A DNA stretch of 7,741 nucleotides from positions 1 to 7,741 of the forward strand of contig JBKHHU010000167.1 of NCBI GenBank assembly GCA_046539045.1, in the 5' to 3' direction. The notes beneath the pieces were generated by a model. That model ran no database searches and was not told the DNA's origin. It was given only the letters and a program-made list of their open reading frames with translations. Both the position numbers and the translations under genes were made by a program. Shown here one piece after another: positions 1 to 6,161 of this stretch. This DNA comes from JBKHHU01 sp046539045 (GTDB lineage Bacteria > Planctomycetota > Phycisphaerae > SM23-33). The stretch's first letter is position 1. Every line of letters begins with the position of its first letter.

Positions 1-113
1 CCTTCGCCGGCGCCTTCACCTTCACCGGCGCCTTCACCTTCGCCTTGCCCAGCACCTTCTCCAGCACCTTCGCCCTCTCCAGCGCCTTCGCCCTCGCGGG
101 CGCCTTCACCTTC
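1..113 (-). repeat. Low-complexity tandem coding repeat (Gly-Glu-Ala-Gly)
   Basis: The last visible part of the DUF4175-like gene is built from short, imperfect repeats. The 15-base unit ggcgccttcaccttc (plus strand) occurs exactly at 9-23, 27-41 and 99-113, with variants between. It encodes GEGAGEGEG-type protein sequence. All units are multiples of three bases, so length changes would keep frame. The repeat continues to the window edge, so its full extent is unknown. It probably forms an acidic, disordered segment. Confidence 0.85.
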
Positions 114-1943
114 AAGCTCGTCGGGTACTTTCAGTTCGTCTTTGAGTTTATCCAAACGTTCGCCGTCGGCACCTTCCGGCCGCAGGAGGTCGTCCAGAAT
201 CTCCCTCCGCTGCTCCGGATCGAGTTGCACTATCTGCTCGCCGGGCACCTGTCCGTCAGGCACTCCGGCAGGGCCCGTGGTGGCGACCTGCTCATCCGGC
301 TGGGTTTCGTCTTGCTGCTGTTCGTCGGGTTCGCCGGCTCCTGCCTCCGGTTCCTGCCCGCCGGTTTCCTGCCCTGTCGCTTTGGCCACATCCTCCAGCG
401 CCTGGTCGGGCTGGACGATCACCAGTTCGAACATGTCGGACTTCGAGAATTGCCCCTGCGGCGGCCGGTGGTCGCGCACTTCCAGAAAACACCGCCACAA
501 CTGCCCTTCCGTGCCGATATCCCGAACCGGCAGCGTCGCTTCGACAGCCCTGCCGGGCGGCCCCGGAACGGCGAAGTCGGCCAGCTCGATACGCTTCTCC
601 CGCTCGCGATGGACACAGACCAGCGCAATGCGGGCAAGCCCAAAGTCGTCGGCTGCCTCTGCCGAGATCGTCACGCTGCCGTTGATCGGAACTTCGACCG
701 CCCCGTACGGCTCGGCGAGCCTCACCGTCGGCGGATTGTCCTGCAGCGTGCGGACGTCGTACCAGATCGACTCACCGGAGACGATATCCTGCGTGCCCTT
801 GTACACAATCCGATAGCGGTCGTCCTCTTCGACGCGGAACCGGGCGACGATCTCTTTCCCTTCGGGGAAAGCAGCCAGATTCCTGCCGCTCTCGAACACG
901 ATCTTGGCCGAGTACAGCGAATGGTTCGCTTGGGCACGGAGGCTCACTGCCGTTCCGGGCAGGGCCTCGATATTGCCGCCCTCGAGTGGGGTCAGGCCCC
1001 TGCCGGAATACTCGGGCCAGTCGAGAGTGGTTGTCACAGAAATGAGCGTCGGCTTGGGCAGAACCGTCAGCGACCGCGATTCACTGGACGCATCCCCGCA
1101 GAAGAGGCGGAACGTCGCGGTACGGTCCACTGCCGCTGCCGCCGGCCAGGTCACCTGGAACTTCTGAAGACCGGCGTCGGTTTCACCGGCGGGAATCATT
1201 TGGAAGGTGTCGAGTTCGAGATACTTCCCATCCCCGGTTCGGCTGATCTTGAGGGTCACCGGTCCGGAGGGGCGGTTGATTGCCGCTTCGAATCGCACCG
1301 GCTGACCGGCCATCACCTTCTCCCCGGCTTGGGGGTTGATTTCGGCGATTTCTACGTGGGTTGGGGCAGAGACGGAACTGTCGCCCAGAACGCGGCGGAG
1401 GGAAGTGAACGGGTCTTTCGGAGCAACCAGGAAGTACAGGAACACCAACCCCACAGCCACGCCGGAGATGATGCCTGCCAGGCGGATGCGTCGGGTGGCA
1501 ACGCTGGCTTCGAAATCGGTGGAGGAGACCTCCTCCGCCGCTCGCCGCCGCAGTGCCTCCAGCGAAGCCCGATGAACTCGCCGGTCGCCCTCCAGTTCCA
1601 GCGAAGCGGTCAGGTCGTTGCGGAAATCCGGATGGGCCTTTTCTATCAGGCGGGCAACGTAAATATCATTGATGCGCCGCGCCAGCGGAAGGAGGATCGT
1701 ACCAATCAGCAGGCCCAGTTCCACGGCAATAAAGGAGACCAGCAGAATCGTCCTGACCGACTGCGGGAGCCCACCCGGAACGAAATGGTCAGCCGCCACC
1801 GCCCCCAAAAGATACACTGCCGCCACCGCCAGAATCACCAAAGCCGAACTGACGATGGTGACCATGCGAATCCGGCTGCGGGTCATGCGGATCGCGTATT
1901 CGAGAAACATGCCCGGCTCTGTATTTCTGTCACGTCCTGCCAT
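1..1943 (-). CDS. DUF4175-like large membrane protein with Gly/Glu-rich tail (3' end outside window)
   Basis: The open frame runs 647 codons from an ATG at 1943 and leaves the window without a stop, so the C-terminus is missing. The start is firm: a GAGG ribosome site lies 7 bases upstream and an in-frame TGA sits 9 bases before the ATG. Three hydrophobic segments are visible at about residues 28-50, 65-88 and 154-174. A short charged stretch (about 89-150) lies between the second and third. After that come beta-rich, probably extracytoplasmic repeats, including a DDFGLARI stretch near 432-439 of the kind seen in DUF4175-like proteins. From about 515 the chain is acidic and Gln/Glu-rich, and from 612 it is almost pure Gly-Glu-Ala repeat. 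Such proteins are common in Planctomycetota, often near MoxR/DUF58/VWA genes, but none of those is visible here. Biochemical function is unknown. The architecture is seen directly; the family name is recognition by eye, moderately sure. Confidence 0.75.
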   Translation of the reverse strand, partial: MAGRDRNTEPGMFLEYAIRMTRSRIRMVTIVSSALVILAVAAVYLLGAVAADHFVPGGLPQSVRTILLVSFIAVELGLLIGTILLPLARRINDIYVARLIEKAHPDFRNDLTASLELEGDRRVHRASLEALRRRAAEEVSSTDFEASVATRRIRLAGIISGVAVGLVFLYFLVAPKDPFTSLRRVLGDSSVSAPTHVEIAEINPQAGEKVMAGQPVRFEAAINRPSGPVTLKISRTGDGKYLELDTFQMIPAGETDAGLQKFQVTWPAAAAVDRTATFRLFCGDASSESRSLTVLPKPTLISVTTTLDWPEYSGRGLTPLEGGNIEALPGTAVSLRAQANHSLYSAKIVFESGRNLAAFPEGKEIVARFRVEEDDRYRIVYKGTQDIVSGESIWYDVRTLQDNPPTVRLAEPYGAVEVPINGSVTISAEAADDFGLARIALVCVHREREKRIELADFAVPGPPGRAVEATLPVRDIGTEGQLWRCFLEVRDHRPPQGQFSKSDMFELVIVQPDQALEDVAKATGQETGGQEPEAGAGEPDEQQQDETQPDEQVATTGPAGVPDGQVPGEQIVQLDPEQRREILDDLLRPEGADGERLDKLKDELKVPDELEGEGAREGEGAGEGEGAGEGAGQGEGEGAGEGEGAGE

Positions 1944-1960
1944 ACAGTTACCTCACGCGT

Positions 1961-1969
1961 ATTCTACCA
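1961..1969 (-). promoter_or_regulatory. Possible extended -10 promoter for the DUF4175-like gene
   Basis: On the minus strand the bases TGG-TAGAAT form an extended -10 box (TGn followed by a 5/6 match to TATAAT). No convincing -35 lies 16-18 bases upstream. Transcription from it would start only about 10-14 bases before the ribosome site, giving a very short leader. It is the only AT-rich candidate in the 95-base gap before this gene. Weak evidence. Confidence 0.28.
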
Positions 1970-2019
1970 TATGGGACGTGCAGACAGGCCTGTGGGTTCC
2001 GAGGAAAAGCATTCTCTCG

Positions 2020-2037
2020 CCGTCGACGGTTCGACGG
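2020..2037 (-). terminator. Small hairpin just after the radical SAM/SPASM gene
   Basis: A perfect 7-base-pair stem (CCGTCGA / TCGACGG) with a 4-base loop begins 1 base after the stop codon at 2039-2041. It could end or attenuate the upstream operon or protect the transcript's 3' end. There is no U-tract directly after the stem; only a TTTT appears about 10 bases later. It is therefore not a classic intrinsic terminator. Confidence 0.3.
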
Positions 2038-2038
2038 A

Positions 2039-3727
2039 TCAACCGGGCCCGCAACGAGTTGCCGACAGATTCAGATCTTCGGCCCGGGCCGGGGCCCCTT
2101 CGTCCACGGCCACGCCGTCGGCTACGAGTTTCTCCCAGTGTTTCTCATTGAACACGCAGCCGGGATCTCCGGCGTGAAGCTGCCCGAAGTAGGCGTCGGC
2201 ACGGGCGCGGCACCCCCCGCAGTATTCCTTGTACGAGCAGACTCGACAATGATGCAGGCGTTCATCGCGGTTGTTGAGCACGTCCCAGAACACGCCGTCC
2301 CGGTAGATTTCGGCCAGCGGCCTGTCGCGCAGGTTCCCCATCACCCGATGCGGCAGATACACGCAGGGGGTGACGTTTCCGTCCGGCTCGATGCAGACGT
2401 AAGTTCTGCCGGCCCCGCAGCCGCCGAGATACTTGGCCACAACACGGGCCTTGACGCCACTGCCGCTGCCGGCGTGTGAGCAGGTCACCTTCCCGCTTTC
2501 CAAAGCGGCGCCAGCGAGGCACACCCGCCCCAACTGCGGCGCGGTGGAGATGATCCCGATCCCATCTTCCTGCATTTTCCTGTTCAGCAGCGCCAGGAGC
2601 TCTTCCCGCTGGGAAGGCGTGATGTCTCCGGAGACCATCTTGAGCCCGCGCCCGACCGGAATGAAGTTGAAGTGGGCAAACGCATCGGCCCCGATGTCCT
2701 CGGCGAAGCGGATCATGTCTTCCACTTCGTGCAGGTTCCCCTGGTGTACGCACATCGCCACGCCCAGCCGCAGCCCTTCGGTGGCTATGACGTTTCTCAT
2801 GCCTTGGACCGTGCGCTCCCACATTCCCGGACCGCCCCGGAAAAGGTCGTGGCGCTCCGGATCGGTCGAATCGAGCGAAATTTCCACGTACCGCAAGCCG
2901 GCCTTGCGCAGGTTCGCGGCGTACTCGCGGGTCATGGTCGTTCCGTTTGTCGCCAGCGAGATGTGCATTCCGTATCCGGACGCGCGTTCGATGACCGGCA
3001 GCAGATGTTTGCTGATGGTAGGCTCACCGCCGGACAGCGCCAGCATCGGCATGTGGGCCCGGCCCATCTGGTCGACGGCCTGGAGTTTTTCTTCCAGCGT
3101 CAGCTCATTCGCAAGGCAGTCATGGTCGCTGTCCTGGTAGCAGTGTCGGCAGGCGAGGTTGCAGGCGTTGGTGAAGTTCCAGACTGCAAACAGGGGAAAA
3201 GAAAACCGTTGCGGCGTGGAGGGGCCGAATTCCGCAAGGCTCCGGGCCGTGAGCACGACGCCCTGCAGAACGGCCCGGTTTTCCGCCAGTTTCTCGCGGA
3301 ACACCTCCGGATCGGTCGACCCGCGAAAGCGGTCGATCAACTTGTGCATCAGCCAGAATATCGCTCGATGACGCGACGGCGCCTGCGGATTGCGGTAGCT
3401 GCTGATGACCTTCTCCAGCATGGTCCTGCCGTGGCGGTCGTCGCTGGTGAGGCGCTTGAGCAGCCACCGCACATGCTTCTTGGCCGCCCAGGCCTCCAAC
3501 GGATGGCTGTATTCCAACTGCAGCGCCTCGGGCGAATTATCCGTCTGCGCGACCTGGGCTGCATATTCGGCCGAGGAGAGATACCCGTCCTCGGAGGATG
3601 ACTCCGCCGCTTCACCGTCGGAAGCGAAGCCGTGGTGGTACTGCTTACCCAGCTCCGCTGCTGTAGAGTGATCCGGAGCCCTGGTGAATGCATCGGACGG
3701 CACTTCTGGTTTGCGTTTGCCGGACAA
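2039..3727 (-). CDS. Radical SAM/SPASM-domain enzyme, substrate unknown
   Basis: A protein of 562 residues if translation begins at TTG 3727. The radical SAM cluster motif CNLACRHC is at 189-196 (Cys 189, 193, 196), followed by the SAM-binding GGEP at 233-236. The C-terminal SPASM region carries Cys 437-x12-Gly-x4-Cys 455, then Cys 494, 497, 503, 506 and 524, which would hold two auxiliary iron-sulfur clusters. Extra cysteines at 403, 416 and 445 are also present. The YCGGCRARADAY stretch resembles the C-termini of NirJ/AhbC/AhbD heme-modifying enzymes and of many peptide-modifying SPASM enzymes, so it does not fix the substrate. Residues 1-75 are polar and probably disordered; 76-180 look helical and are not part of the usual fold. 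An in-frame TAG directly precedes the TTG, so the start cannot lie further upstream. The ribosome site is weak (CGGA), and GTG 3703 is an alternative. It lies 4 bases after the lipoprotein stop, so translation is probably coupled. Confidence 0.9.
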   Translation of the reverse strand: MSGKRKPEVPSDAFTRAPDHSTAAELGKQYHHGFASDGEAAESSSEDGYLSSAEYAAQVAQTDNSPEALQLEYSHPLEAWAAKKHVRWLLKRLTSDDRHGRTMLEKVISSYRNPQAPSRHRAIFWLMHKLIDRFRGSTDPEVFREKLAENRAVLQGVVLTARSLAEFGPSTPQRFSFPLFAVWNFTNACNLACRHCYQDSDHDCLANELTLEEKLQAVDQMGRAHMPMLALSGGEPTISKHLLPVIERASGYGMHISLATNGTTMTREYAANLRKAGLRYVEISLDSTDPERHDLFRGGPGMWERTVQGMRNVIATEGLRLGVAMCVHQGNLHEVEDMIRFAEDIGADAFAHFNFIPVGRGLKMVSGDITPSQREELLALLNRKMQEDGIGIISTAPQLGRVCLAGAALESGKVTCSHAGSGSGVKARVVAKYLGGCGAGRTYVCIEPDGNVTPCVYLPHRVMGNLRDRPLAEIYRDGVFWDVLNNRDERLHHCRVCSYKEYCGGCRARADAYFGQLHAGDPGCVFNEKHWEKLVADGVAVDEGAPARAEDLNLSATRCGPG

Positions 3728-3731
3728 CTAT

Positions 3732-4280
3732 CTATTCCGTTTCAGACTGCTTCTCCGGAAGCACTTGCACAAAGAGCTGGGGTTGCAGGTCGTCCCTGCC
3801 GTTGAGCTCTGCCGAGAGCCACGCTAACTCGCCGGTCGGCCAGGTGCGATCGACAGGCAGTTCGAAGATGAACTCGCGCTGCTCGTCCGGTTCCAGCGTC
3901 CAGGATGACATTACCATCGCCGCCGCCTGCGGCCAGGTCTTCTTCTTCGACATGCCTACCGCAGAATCCTGCCAGAGGAACAGTTTCACCAGCGCCGAGG
4001 ATGTGGCGTTGATGGTAATTGGCTCCTGCGAACCGTTGTGAACGAGAACCTTCACACCGAGGGTGTCGCCCACCTCCACCGTCCGGCGGTCCAGTCTTAA
4101 CGCCATCTGAAGACCGTCCCGGGCAATGTCAACGTCCTGCCCCGCCTGCACTTCGTCTGTATCCTTCTTGTAGCCGGTGTCGGCCTCGGGCGGTTTGCAC
4201 CCGACCAGCAACAGGCCTGCAGTCAGCGCGACACCAACCAGCGACAGATCGATCTTCTTCATCAGTTTCCCCTTTCTCAT
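3732..4280 (-). CDS. Small lipoprotein with BsuPI-like beta-sandwich domain
   Basis: A protein of 182 residues. The first 28 residues form a lipoprotein signal peptide: Lys/Arg-rich start, hydrophobic core 14-26 and lipobox LVGC with the lipidated Cys at 28. A polar linker (29-56) leads to one beta-rich domain, about 57-175. VHNGSQEPITI (80-90) and LEPDEQREF (129-137) match the 'extra-backbone strand plus L-x-P-x-E' pattern of the BsuPI / intracellular proteinase inhibitor family, an immunoglobulin-like fold. That assignment is by eye and tentative. ATG 4280 overlaps the upstream stop as ATGA and has a strong AAAGGAG site (4290-4296) inside the preceding gene's last codons. ATG 4262, with AAGGGG before it, is a possible alternative that keeps the signal peptide. 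The protein should sit outside the cytoplasmic membrane, while both flanking enzymes are cytoplasmic. Its role is unknown; a scaffold or inhibitor is possible. Confidence 0.85.
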   Translation of the reverse strand: MRKGKLMKKIDLSLVGVALTAGLLLVGCKPPEADTGYKKDTDEVQAGQDVDIARDGLQMALRLDRRTVEVGDTLGVKVLVHNGSQEPITINATSSALVKLFLWQDSAVGMSKKKTWPQAAAMVMSSWTLEPDEQREFIFELPVDRTWPTGELAWLSAELNGRDDLQPQLFVQVLPEKQSETE

Positions 4281-6124
4281 TGCGATTCACTCCTTTCGGC
4301 AAATGATTTCTCCACGACCGGCCGGTATGCCGGCCCGCAGTTGTAGGTGCAGAACGGAAAGACGCCGTCCGGCGTGGAATACAGAATGACGCAGCGTTTG
4401 ACGCGCTCAACGTCATAGTTGTAGCGGTCCTGAAAATGCATTCCCGCGCACAGCAGGGTTTTGTAGGTCGCTTTCTCGCCCTCGCCTCTGCCGACGCGAT
4501 GGTCGACCATGCCCTTGAGCGACTGGATGAACTTCTTCACCGTCAGGCCGGGCGGGGCATGCTCGGGCATGAAGTTGCGTTTGAACATCCTCAGCAGGCG
4601 CCAGTAGTCCAATCGCGTCACCCTCCCGCGCTTCTTGATCCGGGCAGCGAGGCGGTTCATCTCCCAGAACATCCCTTCCACGTTCACCACCCGCGGGAAC
4701 GGAATAGGCTCGCCGTCCGGCGTGACGAAGAAATACGTCCCGAAGGCACAGTCGGTATGGCAGCTCGGGCGGATTTTCGTGTCGCCCGTGACCGCTTCCA
4801 GCAGCTGGGAGATCGGAAGAACGATGCTCAGCGGGTACATGTCGCGCATCGGGTGGGCGCCGGAAGCCTCCGCGATGTCGCCGGCCAAGTGTCCGAGCGT
4901 GTACCGCTGGTTGAGCCGCTGCTGCTCGTCGATGCGGCCGGTGAACGAAACCGGCTGATAGCTGATGCCGCTGACGACGTCCACGTTCTTGACCGCGAAC
5001 CGGAAGATCTCCTTGACCTGCTCGTCGTTAACGCCCTTGAGGATAGTCGGAACGAGGCAGACTTTCATCCCGAGCCGGCGGGCGTTTTCGATGGCAGCGA
5101 GTTTCTTCTCCCAGATCCCGGGGAAGTTGCGGGTCTGCCGATGGGCTTCCTCCCCAACGCCGTCGAACTGTAGATAGAGCGTATGCAGGCCGGCGTCATA
5201 CGCTTCCCGTGCGAATTTTTCATCCGCGATGCGGATGCCGTTGGTCGCGATCTGGATGTGGGAGAACCCCATCCTGCCGGCGGTGCGAACGATCTTCAGG
5301 AAGTCGGGGTGCAGCGTGGGCTCGCCCCCGGCGAACTGGATCGCTGTACAGGGGATCGGCCGAAGGTCCCGCAAGGCCTGAAGCTGCTTGACCACCTGCT
5401 CGTAATCCGGCTGAAATACGTAGCCCGCCGCCCCGGCATTGGCGAAGCAGATCGGGCAGTTCATGTTGCAGCGGTTGGTCAGATCCAGTTGGGCCAGTAC
5501 CGGGCTGGAAAGGTGCTGATTGCACAAACCGCAATCCGAAGGGCAGACGCCGGTTCCGCTGCGCTGTGGGAACTGCTGGCCGGGGTGTTCCTCGAAGCTC
5601 CACCAGGCGGCCTTGCTGTAGAGTCGCACGTCGGAGTTGATGCAGTCGCGATAGTAGCCGTGCTCCGGGCAGGTTTTCTCGATCCAGACGGCCCCGTCTT
5701 CCACGAAGTACCTGCCGACGATGACAGCACAACATTCCGGACAAAGCGTCTCAACCGTACGCGGCAGCCGGCGCTGGATGGGTCTGATCCGCGCTCCATG
5801 GAAGGTTTCCTCGGCCGAACCGGGGAAATCCGACTGCAGATCGGTCCAGATCGCGTCGTGATGCGGCTGCGATTGTTTACCGCAGTCGTCGCAGTGGAAG
5901 TCCAGAACTACCTGAGAGCCCCGCCGCGTGAACCGGGAGGCAACCACTTGCCCGCAGGACGGACAGGTTGCTTGCGTCTCCAGAGGAAGATCCTGATGCA
6001 GCGGTGTAAACCGCCGGATGGCCTGACGGTGCTGCCGGACTTCCTCTCCCGGTACGGGCGCACCACCACAGAGGGCAGCAGCCTTCTGCCGCCCCTGCTG
6101 TTCAGAAACAACTGGATTTGCCAT
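4277..6124 (-). CDS. Radical SAM enzyme, MJ0619 / tetraether lipid synthase (Tes)-like, with extra N-terminal zinc ribbon
   Basis: A protein of 615 residues from ATG 6124, with GGGAG 6 bases upstream. The order of motifs matches the MJ0619/Tes family (COG1964 type). It starts with a Cys-rich entry module: LCPEC 127-131, then KTCPEHG 150-156. Next is CPSDCGLC (194-201), a first C-x3-C-x2-C. Then comes the radical SAM motif CNMNCPIC (219-226; Cys 219, 223, 226) and GGEP at 266-269. Further cluster ligands are likely Cys 455, 459, 559, 578 and 592, within LLCAGMHFQD (557-566), VKRCVILYSTPDG (575-587) and PFCTYN (590-595), which are family hallmarks. Archaeal Tes joins two lipid tails carbon to carbon to make membrane-spanning tetraethers; bacterial homologs are tied to membrane-spanning lipids. 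MJ0619 itself was earlier proposed to methylate the methanopterin pterin, so a methylase role is an alternative. Residues 1-125 are an added region with a C-x2-C...C-x2-C ribbon (54-81). It overlaps the lipoprotein start by 4 bases. Family confident; substrate inferred. Confidence 0.92.
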   Translation of the reverse strand: MANPVVSEQQGRQKAAALCGGAPVPGEEVRQHRQAIRRFTPLHQDLPLETQATCPSCGQVVASRFTRRGSQVVLDFHCDDCGKQSQPHHDAIWTDLQSDFPGSAEETFHGARIRPIQRRLPRTVETLCPECCAVIVGRYFVEDGAVWIEKTCPEHGYYRDCINSDVRLYSKAAWWSFEEHPGQQFPQRSGTGVCPSDCGLCNQHLSSPVLAQLDLTNRCNMNCPICFANAGAAGYVFQPDYEQVVKQLQALRDLRPIPCTAIQFAGGEPTLHPDFLKIVRTAGRMGFSHIQIATNGIRIADEKFAREAYDAGLHTLYLQFDGVGEEAHRQTRNFPGIWEKKLAAIENARRLGMKVCLVPTILKGVNDEQVKEIFRFAVKNVDVVSGISYQPVSFTGRIDEQQRLNQRYTLGHLAGDIAEASGAHPMRDMYPLSIVLPISQLLEAVTGDTKIRPSCHTDCAFGTYFFVTPDGEPIPFPRVVNVEGMFWEMNRLAARIKKRGRVTRLDYWRLLRMFKRNFMPEHAPPGLTVKKFIQSLKGMVDHRVGRGEGEKATYKTLLCAGMHFQDRYNYDVERVKRCVILYSTPDGVFPFCTYNCGPAYRPVVEKSFAERSESQ

Positions 6125-6161
6125 AGCGGGCTCCCATCGGTTTCCGCGCCCCGGGAGTGCT

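Noticed and set aside
2020..2037. Hairpin as a classic intrinsic terminator
   Set aside because: The stem is perfect but has no U-tract directly after it, so it is listed only as a low-confidence terminator-like hairpin.
45..2177. A 710-codon plus-strand open frame, the longest in the window
   Set aside because: It lies opposite the DUF4175-like gene and runs into the SPASM gene's end. Its translation is Arg/Pro/His-rich with no domain, while the minus frame has a good ribosome site, membrane segments and a family-like layout. It is a GC-rich shadow frame.
2672..3601. A 309-codon plus-strand open frame
   Set aside because: It is antisense to the radical SAM core of the SPASM enzyme, where the minus frame has clear catalytic motifs.
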